Assembly: GCA_033557465.1 (NCBI GenBank)
Contig: JAWIIG010000039.1
Coordinates: 2,480,001 to 2,544,000, forward strand
Source: Ichthyophis bannanicus
Taxonomy: Eukaryota > Chordata > Amphibia > Gymnophiona > Ichthyophiidae
Direction of reading: 5' to 3'
DNA length: 64,000 nucleotides
Made by a program: the position numbers and the translations under genes. Shown here one piece after another: positions 27,854-39,204 of the stretch. The notes beneath the pieces are model-generated. The model was not told where the DNA came from, did not search any database, and saw only the letters and a list, made by a program, of their open reading frames with translations. The first letter of the stretch is position 1; the number at the start of each line of letters is the position of its first letter.

Positions 27854-30221
27854 ACAGTGGCTGTCGAAAACCCCCAACCGGCTGGGGGGAAGCTAGTGCC
27901 TGGAGCTTGGGAGTCTTCTTCTTACGCAGGCCATCCCCCTGTCCCTTAGCCTGCTGCCCATGTTGGGGAGCCGGGGAGGCCTGGTGAGTGGGGTAGTTGC
28001 GGTAAGCAGTACCCTTCCTTGAGAAAAAGGGCTTTTTACCTGAGCCCTTATACTTTTTGGAGAGTCTTGTCCGGGTCAAGTACTCACACTCGATTTCCAC
28101 AGCCTTTTCAGTCATGGGTTTGCCAAACAGGTTTTCACCTCGGCATGGGACATTGACCAACTTGCCCTGTACCCATAACTCTAGGTCTGATGACATTAGC
28201 CATGCCTGGTGTCGGGCACCAATGCCGGCTGAGGATACCCAGGCCGAAGCCTCAAAGCCGTCATTGGTTGCTCGAGACATGAACTTCGAGCACTCTTGAA
28301 TCCCCATGGACAAGGCCTTGAATCTCTGCAAGGGTTCCTCGGAGAGGCCAGCTGAGAACCCAGCAATTTCCTTAGCCAGGTCCCGTAAGTATATGCCGAT
28401 GAATCCACCCGGGTGGATGCGGATTCTGAGAAAATCCTCTCACGCTGCTGCAGCCTACTTCTATGTTTCGACACGGCATGACAGCATCGAACCCTGGTAG
28501 CACTTTCTGCTGAGGGTGTCCAGGTTCCAGGCTTCCCGCCCAGGAGGCACAAGGAGTGTGTTTTCTGGCTTTTGAGCCTTTGCATGGCCGATTCCACAAC
28601 CATGGAGTTGTGCGGCAGCTGTTCCTTCTGGAACCCAGGGCCTCTTGTGGACTTCATAGATGGAATCGACCCGCCTGCTGAGCACCGGCATCGAGGCCGG
28701 TGATTCCCACATACAGAATAACAGTCATTCCAACATCGGAGAAACCGGTACAGTAAGGGCTTCTTTCAGTGGAAAATCATACTGGAGGGCATTGAGCTCT
28801 TCGGCTCGAGGCTCCTCCTCGGCATCCTCTGGGAAGGCCAAGGCCTTGGCCATATCCTGTACGAACTCAGAGAACTGGTATCCTCTGGGGGAGACCTTTT
28901 CAGAGGTTCAGACCCCGGCAAGTCCAATGGGACACACAAGGTCCGGTGGGTGCCTGGGGAGTCTTCATCCTCCGTCTCCTGGGCCGAGTCCTCCAAGGAG
29001 GAATCGATGGGCTCCGGAATTGAGGGCTTCGATCTCAACCGCCCCAATGCCGATGGCACCGGCATCGACGACCTCGGTCCCGAACGGGAGGTCAAGGGAG
29101 ACCTTGTCTGAGGATCGACTCGAGCTCGAAGAGCCTCGAGGATCAGCTTGGTCTCCGGGGTCGACTTGGACATCGAGGTCCCGGTGGTCGGGGCAGACGG
29201 ACTAGTGAGGCCAGCCATCAGTGCCCACTACTGCTCCATGAAGGCAGCCATGCTGCGCTCCAAGGCCGACATTCTGAGACCGAATCCAGAAGGCTCCGCA
29301 GACTCCGGCTCGGGTCCTAACGCCGGTTCTCCCGGAGGAGAGTCCACGAGGACAACAGTATTTACCTTCCTCGGTGTCTTCAGCTCCATGCGAGGTACCT
29401 TGGCAGGCCGCTCTGACTCCAAGGACCCAGGGCGGCGGTCAGGACTCCGAAACCTGGCCCGCAAGGAACCAGGCCTACAGAGGCATCCAACGACCCCGTC
29501 CTCATGAGTTTTTTCTTCCTCCGGTGTTCGCTTGAGAGAGACCCCCTCTCAGAAGATCCCCGACGGTGCTTGGCGTCCGACAGCTCCTGATATGTCGAGG
29601 CCCAGACCCGGGTGGATGCGGACTCTGAGAAAATCCTCTCACGCTGCTGCTGCCTACTTCTAAGTGCCTTAGAAGACATCTTGCCGCACAGGCCACAGGC
29701 TACCGGGTCATGGTCGGCCCTGAGGCATCGGAGACAGCAGTCATGTGTGTCGGTGAGGGACATTAACATTTTACACCGATCACACTTTTTAAACCCACTG
29801 GCAGCCATAGGGGGAAAAAGGGCCCCTGCGAGGTCAAACGACCGTGCTGCCAGTGAGAAAAGAAAAAGAGCGCGAATGCTAGTCACGAAGGAAAAAAAAA
29901 ACAAAAAACAGGGACTGGATCCGATACCGGTGTACCGAACCGAGGCGGGAAGGGGAACCGGCGTCGAACCGGGTCGAAGACAAGAATCTTCTGAGAAGTT
30001 GACACACTTTTTCCATGAGGGAATTCGGACCACGTCCATTGGGCTCCACGGAAAAAGGGAGACTGAGCAAGATGGTACCCTTGGGCGGGAAGGGGACCAC
30101 GCATGCGTGATGCAATCACAAAGGCTTTCTTTGAAAGCTGGGAATTGCTCCGCACGAGGGCTCCGTCGGCACCGACGTCATCCCATATATGAGGACTGAC
30201 TTCCTGCTTGTTCCTGGAGAA
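27854..30221 (-). pseudogene. D6 gag and left terminal repeat
   Basis: The minus strand starts at the left end 30221 (CCTGGAGAA boundary; repeat about 30030-30221). Gag follows from about 29806: MAASGFKKCDRCKMLMSLTD, THDCCLRCL and CGLCGKMSSKALR give the full Cys/His cluster. Ser/Glu-rich and conserved blocks follow in several frames (SRRVDSIYEVHKRPWVP; MVVESAMQRLKSQK). The gag end reads GGT TTT CGA C at 27863-27869, where other copies have TGA, so the stop is mutated. A short duplication (GGGTGGATGCGGATTCTGAG type) near 28410 repeats sequence from 29610. Confidence 0.72.
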
Positions 30222-30384
30222 ATCCACGCAACCTTCTGGCTTTCTCGGTCACCTTTTCTACTTGTTTAGCTACTTTAAGATCATCAGACACAATTACGCC
30301 CAGGTCCTGCTCTTTTTTGTGGACAGAAATAATTCACATCCTACACTATACAGCTTCTTTGGATTTTTTTCAGCCTAAATGCAA
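30222..30384 (-). mobile_element. CR1-B fragment (ORF2 end), first part
   Basis: The inverse complement matches the C-terminal ORF2 region of the plus-strand CR1-B copy near 27120-27240 (DDLKVAKQVEKATAKA region). It is followed by the 30385-32276 insertion and resumes at 32277. DIRS copy D6 abuts it at 30221. Confidence 0.75.
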
Positions 30385-30639
30385 GATCCTGCATTTTTTT
30401 TTTTTTTAAATCTTTTATTTATGAAATTTTACAGTGAAAACACAACAAAATTAGCTTTCAGAGAAACAAAATACAAGAGGCATAAAATATCCTTAAACAA
30501 ATACATTAATAAGAGTATAGCCCACATCAATGGGGAGAAATCCATCCAATACAAAAGGTAATACAAAATAAAAAAGAAAACAAGGCTATAAACAGGCAAG
30601 CCTGTAGCCAACTACACCGGTTTAATGAGCCCTCCCAAC

Positions 30640-31752
30640 TCAAGGTTTGACAATAACCTTTGGTTTCTCTCTATCCAGTAACCATTTCTCTAAATCAGAA
30701 GGCATAAGAAAAACAAATCTATCGTTATTTAAAGAAATATTACATTTACAGGGATATTTCAAAAAAAATGTTGCTCCCAAAGCAACCACTCTTAATTTTA
30801 AAGAAAGAAAAACTTTCCTGCGCATTTGAGTTGAGCGTGAAACATCGGGGAATATCAAGACCTTTGCTCCACAAAATTGCATCTCCTTTTTCTTAAAATA
30901 AGCTCTTAAAATATTTACCTTATCTTCTTCTGAAGAAAGGGTAACCAATAAGGTAGCACGAGTGGATATAAGGTCTTGAGACTCCTCGAGAAAGGCAGTA
31001 AGATTAAACTTCTCTAAATCAACAGGAGAAGTAACTCCTTGATCCACATTGCCAGATGAAACATTTAATGGTAAGTAATAGCATTTGAGAATTAAACATG
31101 AATCGGCATGTGGAAATAGGAGGACTTCTTTTAGATATTTCCGGAACAATATCATTGGAGAGAGCAACATACATAGAGGAAAATTCAAAATTCGCAAATT
31201 CCTAGAGCGATTTGCATTCTCTAGGTTCTCAATTTTTTGGTGCAAAAACAGACTATCCTTCATATATGCAGCAACTGATTCAACCGAAGTAGAAACCAGG
31301 GGCTCCATTTTTGTCACCGTGGAACGTAAAGCCCCAAGTTGTGAATCTAGAGAGCGAAATTTCTGAACAGTATCACCTGTAAATTGGCACAGAGAAGAAA
31401 TAGTAGCCGTTAAAGTATTTTCCGTGCGAGTTACCACACGCCATATATCCAATAAAGAGACTTCAGAGACTGGAAGTTCACTGGGAGGCCCAGAGGGGGG
31501 TTTCCAAGACACCACTCTCGGCAAATCCACAGTGCAAGAGAGATCATCAAAGGAAACTTCAGCGGACAGCTCAAGGAAACCAGGAGGAAGAGGAGGGGTC
31601 CGCTCTACTGAGCTTAGACTCACGCCCTCAACAGTGAGATTATCGGGAACAGTACCTGAGACGATGTTTCTGGGCGTGGACACCACATGTTTCTCCATGG
31701 CACCGGTCTGCGATATATCCTTATGAAGCTTTTTCTTACGTTTACCAGGCAT
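30640..31752 (-). CDS. L1-type ORF1 protein, 370 aa, intact
   Basis: Starts MPGKRKKKLHKDIS (basic N-terminus) and has an acidic/hydrophobic middle. A coiled-coil-like segment follows (about residues 110-190, TENTLTATISSLCQF to IENLENANRSRNLRILNF), leading into the ENxxRSRNLRILNFP boundary typical of L1 ORF1 proteins. An RRM-like and C-terminal region follows (LLPLNVSSGNVD; RATLLVTLSSEEDK; VFLSLKLRVVALGATFFLKY). Expected role: RNA-binding chaperone that trimerises. No internal stops. The L1 ORF1 at 61395-62441 belongs to a different lineage. Confidence 0.78.
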   Translation of the reverse strand: MPGKRKKKLHKDISQTGAMEKHVVSTPRNIVSGTVPDNLTVEGVSLSSVERTPPLPPGFLELSAEVSFDDLSCTVDLPRVVSWKPPSGPPSELPVSEVSLLDIWRVVTRTENTLTATISSLCQFTGDTVQKFRSLDSQLGALRSTVTKMEPLVSTSVESVAAYMKDSLFLHQKIENLENANRSRNLRILNFPLCMLLSPMILFRKYLKEVLLFPHADSCLILKCYYLPLNVSSGNVDQGVTSPVDLEKFNLTAFLEESQDLISTRATLLVTLSSEEDKVNILRAYFKKKEMQFCGAKVLIFPDVSRSTQMRRKVFLSLKLRVVALGATFFLKYPCKCNISLNNDRFVFLMPSDLEKWLLDREKPKVIVKP

Positions 31753-31911
31753 TCTTACAGCATCAACAGCTTATGCTCCAAAAGGCTCCAAAGGGGCTCA
31801 CAAGGGGCGGTGATCATGCCCCTTGAGAAAACGCCCCTTTGGAAAACGCCCCTTTGGAAAACGCGCCGACGGCTTAGCGCCGAAAAGGCCTCAGAGATAT
31901 GGGGGCCAAAT

Positions 31912-32260
31912 GGTGACATCAGCAGGGCTGCCCGCTCTGCTCGCCCGGCTCGGAACCGGCCCCTCTCTCAACAGGGCACCGGACTGCTGACAGACGCTCC
32001 CAGGGATAGGTAAGCAGCAAGGTCTTTTAACTAAGCCTGCGGTGACGTCAGCAGGGCTGCCCGCTCTGCTCGCCCGGCTCGGAAACCGGCCCCTCTCTCA
32101 ACAGGGCACCGGACTGCTGACAGACGCTCCCAGGGATAGGTAAGCAGCAAGGTCTTTTAACTAAGCCTGCGGTGACGTCAGCAGGGCTGCCCGCTCTGCT
32201 CGCCCGGCTCGGAACCGGCCCCTCTCTCAACAGGGCACCGGACTGCTGACAGATGCTCCC
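31912..32260 (-). repeat. Tandem 5' promoter-like monomers of the HAL1-like element
   Basis: Two full units (31912-32040, 129 bp; 32041-32170, 130 bp) and a partial third (32171-32260), near identical. Each unit begins with a CRE-type octamer: TGACGTCA at 32043-32050 and 32173-32180, and TGACATCA at 31914-31921. They lie at the 5' end of the minus-strand element, like the promoter monomers of mouse L1. A short 15-bp tandem (GAAAACGCCCCTTTG) lies downstream near 31828-31860. Confidence 0.8.
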
Positions 32261-32276
32261 GATCCTGCATTTTTTT

Positions 32277-32887
32277 AACATTAAATAACAGCGTCCAAAT
32301 TCTAGACCACTATTCAAGCTTAACTAGATCCCTCCTCATGTTATTGACTCCTTCCTGTGTGTATCTACTCTATTGCAGATTTTGGTATCATCCGCAAACA
32401 ATCAAACCTTAGCTGAAAGTCTTTATGCAATATCACTAACAAAGATGTTAAACAGAATCAGACCAAGGACAGATCCCTACGGCACACCACTGGTATCCGC
32501 CTTCTCCTCAGAATGAGTTTCATTTACCTTTGTCGTCTCCCACTCAACCAATTTCTAACCCAATCAATAACTTTAGAATCTAACCTTAAGGTGCTTAGTT
32601 TGTTTGTAAGTTGCCTATGTGGAACGGTGCCAAAAGCTTTACTGAAATCTAAATACACCACATCTAGGGCTCTCCCTCGGTCCAACTCCCTGATCACCCA
32701 GTCAGAGAAATCTATCAGATTTGTCTGCAAGACCTGCCTCTGATGAATTCATGCTGCCTCAGATTCTTCAATCCATTGTACTCCTGAAACTTCACTATTC
32801 TCTCTTTTAGTAGCATTTCCAATAATTTACAAACCACAGAGATTAGACTAACTGGTCTGTAGTTCTCAATATCATCCTTATGTCCAC
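32277..32887 (-). mobile_element. CR1-B fragment, RT part
   Basis: Continues the CR1-B copy interrupted by the HAL1-like element. The minus strand gives RT motifs MQTNLIDFSDWVIRELDRG, VVYLDFSKAFGTVPHRQL and, downstream, the GVP.GSVLG and FADD region in broken form. It ends near 32887, where a LINE-C 3' tail begins. Confidence 0.78.
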
Positions 32888-35217
32888 ATTTATTTATTTA
32901 GTTAACAGGTTTTTTTATACCACCTTATCTTATAATTAAGGCGGTTTACATTGTAACTTCAAATTTTACAGAGAACTTGCAATAAATACTGCTAACAATT
33001 TAAACCATAACTGGACAACTTTAAAGCATGCAAAGGGGGGGGGGGTACTTGGAGTGCTAAAACATTAATTATATACTAGGAAATATATATGAAATTGACC
33101 ATGTGGAGTGGGCACGAGATCCAAGGAATGCTGTGGAGTTAGGTGTGTTAATTGAAATGCTCGATGAAGAGGAGGGTCTTGAGCTCTTTCTAAAAGTCCT
33201 TTAAGTCTGTGGTTGTTCTTAGTTTTTCTGGGAGAAAGATACAGATAGATGGAGCAGCAAGTGAGAGGGCCCTCATGGAATTTTTGGTCTTTGCGAACAG
33301 GTAGAGTATAGGTATGGTGTTAATGTTACTGCTTCTCTCAGGTCTGCTTTTGGGTTTGGTACATATAAGTTCCTTCAAGATTCTGGCTGTTATCTTGTTT
33401 TTGATTTTGAAGATGGTAAGGTCTGGTTTATACTTGGCTCGTGAAGAAATTGGCAACCAGTGTAGTTGGTACAAGAGGGGAGTTATATGATCACGTTCAG
33501 ATGATCCCATGATGGTTCGGGTGGCAGTGTTTTGGACTAATTGCAGTGGTCAAATAGTTTGTTTGAGCAGACCTTGGGGCATTAAAGTAGTCTAGTGTTG
33601 GTATTATGATGGACTGACATACAGTGCGGAAGTGTTCTTGACTAAGTAGAGGCTTTAATCTTCTTTTTAGTGAAAATAGTTTTATTATTTTCTCACCAAA
33701 TATAAAGATCAGTTACAATGAAAAGAAAATCAGGAACAAAAAGAAACGTTTACATCAATCAAAGGAAATATAAACATCATACAGTCCACATTATGGGAGC
33801 AAGACTCGATAAACAATGTAGAAACAAGTTAGGAAATCTAGGTCAGAGGCTTTAATCTTCTTATTGTTGCAAGTTTGTGGAAAGCAGACTTGGAGGTCTT
33901 ACTGATGTGAGCTTGTAGGTTGAAATGCTCGTCAATGATGACCCCAAGGTAACAGACTTTCTCTGTTATTGTAATTTGGGAATTGGCAATTTTGATTGAG
34001 GCAGGAGGGATGAACTCTGTGTTCCTTGTCATGATTGCCTTAGTCTTCTTGATATTGATGTTATTGCTGGTAAGGTAGGTTATAATTTCATGGAAGCATG
34101 TTGACACTGTGGAAAAGCCTGAAGTGTTTAACTGAATTGGGCTGTAGGCCATAATATCATCTTCATATATAACGTATTGTATATTGTGCTTCTTGAATAT
34201 ATTGAAACTGATTGAACATAGATGTAAAGAGGAGGGCAGACAGCGAAGACCTTTGAGGAACTCCCTGGTCTGTATGGAAAGGAGCTGAGGTGAGGGGGGA
34301 CCAGATTTAACTCTGTTGTCTGTCACCGAGATACGATTGGAACCACTTGAGGGTGGTGTTTTGGAGGCCAATCATTGCTAGTCGCTTCAGTAGGATATTA
34401 TGGGAGACTGTCAAAGGCAGATGAGATGTCGATAAAGATAAGCAGAAATCCTCTCCTTATGTTGTCAATTCCTTTGAGCAGATTAGCATAAAGATGGATG
34501 AGTAGTGTCTCAACACTGTGATCTCAGCAGAATCCATGTTGGTAGGGATCCAGAAGAGCGTGTAGGTCAATGTGGTCTTGGAGCTGTCTCTGAACAATCT
34601 TTTCAATAATTTTGGAGAGGAATGGGAGGCTGGATATTGGGCGGTAATTTGATGGGTCAGTGCTGTGAAGTGAATTATTCTTTGGCACAGGGCAGATGGT
34701 GGCCTGCTTGAGTGCCATAGGCATGTATCCTTGGGTAAGTGAGGTGCCTATTATCATTTGGATGAATTTGATTAGGACTTCCTTGGAAGTTTTGAACCAC
34801 GTGACCGGGCAGGGATCAGATGGTGCTGTGGTTGTGTTCAGATTGGTTATAATTTGGCCGATTTGTTCATCAACGGGATGCTGAAGTTATTCAGATGACT
34901 TGGGATGATGGGGCTCACACTGATAGAGGATGTCACTTGTAGACCTGGCCTTGTAAGGTGTGGTTTGAAGGGGTTTGTTTTTGGATAAGAGGTAGTCAGC
35001 CAAGGTTTGAGGGGGTATCATGTTTTCATTCTTCAGAGTTGGGTCCTTTGAGTGCGTACGATGTTGAAGAGCTCTTTGGGTTTACTGCAGGCTTTTAGAA
35101 TGAGGTTAGTGTGATATTGTTGTTTGTGTTTGTTGATTAGGATGTTGTACTGTTGCATTGTCTGGTATTGTTTCAGTGTGTATTCAGTCTTGTCATGACA
35201 CCATTGACATTCACATC
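32888..35217 (-). pseudogene. LINE-C (L2/CR1-group) RT and 3' end
   Basis: The 3' end on the minus strand is TGTAAACCGCCTTAATTATA, then AAATAAATAAAT (32888-32950). Coding fragments upstream: SNYRPISSLPFLSKIIEKIV (34524-34757), then VIYEDDIMAYSPIQL with a D-D pair and KVCYLGVIIDEHFNLQAH (33838-34371), then HITPLLYQLHWLPISSRAKY and SLAAPSICIFLPEKLRT (33190-33510). Stops and frameshifts break the ORF. It is interrupted by a short insertion at 33666-33844 and cut at 35217 by a plus-strand L2. The 5' portion continues at 39079-39204 and 45204-46704. Confidence 0.78.
33666..33844 (-). mobile_element. 179-bp retroposed insertion with 18-bp target duplication
   Basis: Exact direct repeat AGAGGCTTTAATCTTCTT at 33648-33665 and 33845-33862. 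On the minus strand it ends in an A-rich tail with AATAAAA. No coding content. Probably a 5'-truncated L1-type copy or a SINE made by target-primed reverse transcription. Confidence 0.72.
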
Positions 35218-36079
35218 AATTCAGCTGAGTGGTGTCTTTTCAAGAGCAGAACACCAACGGGCGCTTTGAGCGACGCTCCTGGACTGCAGCTCGGCAGATC
35301 GGCGTTAGACGGGAGCAGGAAGGGAATCCCCTTCCTAAGCACAGCCCTCCATCCAATCAGCTGAGCGGCGTCTTTTCAAGAGCAGAACACCAACGGGCGC
35401 GGGCGCGCCCGTGCCTGGCAGTCCCTCACCTAAGGGCCATGCCAAAAGACCCTTTGGCGTGGCCCTCAGGTGAGGGACCGTGGCTACAGGCCATGTCATT
35501 ATCTTGAACTGTGGCCAGCATCCCTTCTCATATTCCTGATAAGCTGATCTGTTCTCTTTTCTTTCCGCTTGATATTATCTCATGCTCCACATCTGCTGAA
35601 CCTACATGCCTATTGTACGTTTCCATGATAACATTTGATTAGCCTTCCTCTTCATTCTGTGGCTTTACATCTCACTCTTCTCCTTTCCTCATTCTCCTTA
35701 TTCTCTTCCCTCCCTGGCTATCCTATTCACTCCCTCCATTCTGCCTCCGAGCCTATCACTTGCATTTACGCTTCTCCACTCTCTCCACCTCATCAATCCC
35801 TCCCCATTCTCACTAACCCACTCCCATCCTCGTTTCCGCCTCCTCCTGTCATCTGAAATATAAACCCCAATCTTGGCCCTTGTCTTGCCTCTCATGTTAT
35901 GAGGAGGTCTTCGCGTAATTTGGCTAACCTTATCTATGTCTTCCCTAATCCTGGCCTCCCTAGATTTACCTCTCTGAAGTTTTCTGCCCTCCCTAGGCAT
36001 TTCTCTCACGTTAGGACGAGGTCTTTACGTAACCTATCCAACCTTATTCACATTCCTCTCCTTTCCCCCTCTGCTCTCC

Positions 36080-36991
36080 CCTTCTCTTGTGCCTTATGGA
36101 ACGTTCACTCTATCTCTAACAAACTTGCTTTTACACATGACCTTTTTATTTCTCACACACTACACCTCCTTGCTTTAACTGAGACCTGGCTTCTTCCTTA
36201 AGACACTGCCTCTATTGCCGCCCTTTGTCATGGAGGCTATCAATTCTCCCACACTCCTCGTCCCACTGAGCGTGGCGGGCGTATTGGGCTTCTGCTTTCT
36301 CCCTCTTGTCACTTCCAGACCCTCATCCTACCTCATTCTCATTCCTCTCTCTTTTGAGGTCCACTCTATCCGCCTCTTCACTCCTCTCCCATTCCGGGTA
36401 GCTGTTATCTATCGGCTTCCCAACATTTCTGTCTCTACTTTTCTTTCTGACTTTGATTCTTGGCTGTTTGTCTTTCTAGACCCCTCCTCCCCCACGCTTG
36501 TTCTCGGCAACTTTAACATTCACGTCGACGATCCCTCTGATCCCCATGTTTTAAAGCTCCTATCCCTTACCTCCTCGTACGACCTTCAACTCTGCTCCAC
36601 TGCTCCTACTCACCAGCATGGTCACTGCCTCGACCTGATATTCTTCTCTAACTGCTCACCCTCCAACTTCTGTAACTCAGTCCTTCCCTTATCCGACCAC
36701 CACCTTTTAAGTCTTATTATTCATCATCCCCCGCCTCAGCCTTGTCCTGTCTCCACTAACCTATTTAGAAACATTCTTGCTATTGATCCCTTAGCTCTCT
36801 CTTCCACTATTTCCTCACCCCTTTCATCCACTCTGTTATCCAACTCCATTGATGAGGCTGTGACCTCCTATAACGCTGTACTCTCCTCTGCCCTGGATGC
36901 TCTTGCTCCCCTTACCCCATGTCCTGTAAGGCGTTCTTCTCCCCAGTCCTGGCTCTCACCCATTGCCCGCTATTTGCGCTCCTGTGCCTGA
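36080..36991 (+). pseudogene. L2 ORF2 endonuclease domain
   Basis: SCALWNVHSISNKLAFTHDL and LLALTETWLLP open the domain. A stop near 36201 is followed by GVLGFCFLPL, VAVIYRLPNISVSTFLSDF, TLVLGNFNIHVDDPSDP and LPLSDHHLLSLI (the SDH motif). Frame is mostly retained to 36991 and then ends in a stop. Confidence 0.8.
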
Positions 36992-37225
36992 TCTGCTGAG
37001 CGTGTTTGGCTCAAATCCCACTCCCATGCTGATCTTCTCCACTTTAAATTCATGCTTTACTCCTTCCAGTCAGCCATTGCACTTGCCAAACAAATCTACT
37101 TCATCCATCTAACTCTCTTGCCTCTGATCCTTGTCATCTCTTTAACACACTCAGTTCTCTCCTCAGTGTGCCTCCTCCTCTGATTCCCCCCTCCCTTCCT
37201 GGCCAAACCTTGGCTGAGTACTTCC

Positions 37226-38881
37226 ATGACAAAATCCACAAGAACACCCTCCAATTCCCCCCACCACTACTACCTCCCCCCTACTTCCCAATTCTCCCCC
37301 CTCACTTCTGCTACCTTTTCTTCCTTCCCTATGGTCTCTAATGAGGAAACAGCACTCCTCCTTTCTTCCTCAAAACTCACTACCTGCTCATCTGATCCCA
37401 TCCCCACCCACCTCCTTAGCACCATCTCCTCCACTATCGTCCCTTCAATCTCTCATATTCTCAACCTATCGCTCTCCACTGCAACCTTCCCTTCTGGCTT
37501 CAAGCACGCTGCGGTCACACCCCTCCTCAAGAAACCCTCACTTGATCCCACCTGTCCTAACTATCATCCCATCTCTCTTCTTCCCTTCATCTCTAAACTA
37601 CTTGAGCGTGCAGTCTACCACCGCTGTCTCAATTTCCTCTCACACCCTTCTTGATCCTTTATAATCCGGCTTCCGTCCCCTTCATTCCACTGAAACAGCT
37701 CTTACTAAAGTCTCTAATGATTTGTTCCTAGCAAAAATCCAAAGGCTTTTATTCTGTCCTTATCCTTCTTGATCTCTCTGTTGTCTTCGACACTGTTGAC
37801 CACAACCTCCTTATCACCCTGTCCTCACTTGGTTTTAGGGGCTCTGTACTATCTTGGTTCTCCTCCTATCTCTCCCATCACTCTTTCAGTGTGTGCTTCA
37901 GTGGCTCTTCCTCCTCTTCCACCCCGCTACCTGTGGGTGTTCCTCAGGGTTCTGTCTTGGGGCCGCTCCTCTCTCTCTCTATACCCAATCCCTTGGTGCC
38001 CTTATCTCTTCCCTTGGCTTTCACTATCATCTCTATGTTGATGACTCTCAAATCTACCTCTCTACGCCTGTCATCTCTCTGGATATCCAGGCTAAGATTA
38101 CAGGCTGCCTCTCTGACATTGCTACCTGGATGTCCCACCGCCGTTTAAAATTGAACATGGCCAAGACTGAACTCCTTATCTTTCCCCCGAACGCCTCCCC
38201 TCCTCTTTCCTCTTTTTCTGTCTCTGTGGATAACTCTGTAATCCTTCCTGTCTCTTCGCCACATAACCTTGGTGTTATCTTTGACTCCTCTCTCTCTTTC
38301 TCTTTACATATCCAGCTCATTGCTAAGACATGCCGTTTCTTTCTCTACAACATCTGCAAAATTCGCCCCTTCCTTTCTGAAAACACTACTAAAATGACTG
38401 TCCACTCCTTAATCACCTCCCACCTTGATTATTGTAACCTTCTCCTTGCCGGCCTCCCTGCTAACCATCTTTTTCCTCTTCAGTCTGTTCAACATTCTGC
38501 TGCTCATCAGATTTTACGCCAGCCTCGTTTTTCCCACATCACTCCTCTCCTCATGTCGCTTCACTGGCTCCCCATCCGTTTTCATATCCAATTCAAACTC
38601 CTCCTGCTAACCTATAAATGCATTCACTCTTCTGCCCCCCCCCCCAGTACCTCTCATCTCTTATCTCTCCTTACACCCCCTCTCGGGTACTTCGCTCTTC
38701 TAATAGTCTTCGTTTATCTATGCCTTTTATTCGTACTGCTAATTCTAGACTTCGCTCCTTTCACCTGGCTGCACCCTTCGCCTGGAATAATCTACCTGTC
38801 TCTGTGCGCCAGCCACCCTCTCTGGCCCTCTTCAAGTCCAGGTTGAAATCCCACCTCTTCACTATTGCTTTTTGTTCCTAA
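37226..38881 (+). pseudogene. L2 ORF2 reverse transcriptase
   Basis: Blocks in at least three frames: CSSDPIPTHLLSTISSTIV, PSLDPTCPNYHPISLLPF and SKLLERAVYHRCLNFLS; then the [15 protein letters not shown] region; [17 protein letters not shown], the YVDD box, at about 38030; then LNMAKTELLIFPPNA, NLGVIFDSSLSFSLHIQ and HLDYCNLLLAGLP; and a C-terminus ALFKSRLKSHLFTIAFCS. Several frameshifts, not functional. Confidence 0.82.
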
Positions 38882-39078
38882 CTCTTGTGTTGTAATCTGA
38901 CTTCTTTATAAACATTGTGTATATTTTGTCATGTTGAGTTGTAAATTGTATTTTGTATTTTATTTTGTAATTTGTCTTGACTAGACTGAGCTCTGATGAG
39001 CAGGGACTGTCTCTTACATGTCTGTAAAGCGCTTCATATGTTTGCAGCGCTATATAAGTGCTTAATAATAATAATGTT

Positions 39079-39204
39079 GGCATAGTTTCCTCTTTGATTC
39101 TCTTATTGTAGCGGAGTACCAAGGAGCTGAATTTGTCCTTTGTCCTGTTTTCTTTGTGGTGTGGGAAGGTTCGAGTAGAGAGCCTCAATGCGGTAGTATT
39201 CATA
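39079..39204 (-). pseudogene. LINE-C linker fragment
   Basis: The minus strand encodes MNTALRLSTRTFPHHKENR then LRYNKRIKEE, the basic linker between endonuclease and RT. It is a small island of LINE-C left between the L2 insertion and the 39205-39464 insertion. Confidence 0.6.

Larger units (their letters stand above)
30385..32276 (-). mobile_element. HAL1-like ORF1-only L1-type retrotransposon, apparently complete
   Basis: A 16-bp direct repeat GATCCTGCATTTTTTT (30385-30400 and 32261-32276) flanks the element. On the minus strand it has 5' tandem monomers (31912-32260), a leader, one intact ORF1 (31752-30640), a 3' UTR of about 225 bp, AATAAA (30414-30419 inverse) and a poly-A. No endonuclease or RT is present and no ORF2 remnant lies between ORF1 and the tail. 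This structure, with both ends and one ORF, parallels mammalian HAL1 half-LINEs. It would need ORF2 protein in trans. Confidence 0.8.
35218..39078 (+). mobile_element. L2-type LINE, near full length, degenerate
   Basis: A 136-bp period duplication opens it (TCAGCTGAG at 35221 and 35357), followed by a pyrimidine-rich leader, endonuclease, RT and a 3' end with GCGCTATATAAGTGCTTAAT and an ATAATAATAATG tail. It is inserted into LINE-C, whose codons resume at 39079. Target duplications were not identified. ORF2 is broken into several frames. Confidence 0.8.

Noticed and set aside
20621..30221. Treating D4, D5 and D6 as a single DIRS element with insertions
   Set aside because: The D5 right flank is D4 recombinase while the D6 left flank is CR1, and D5 and D6 overlap with diverged sequence. 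They are kept as separate copies, with the relation left open.
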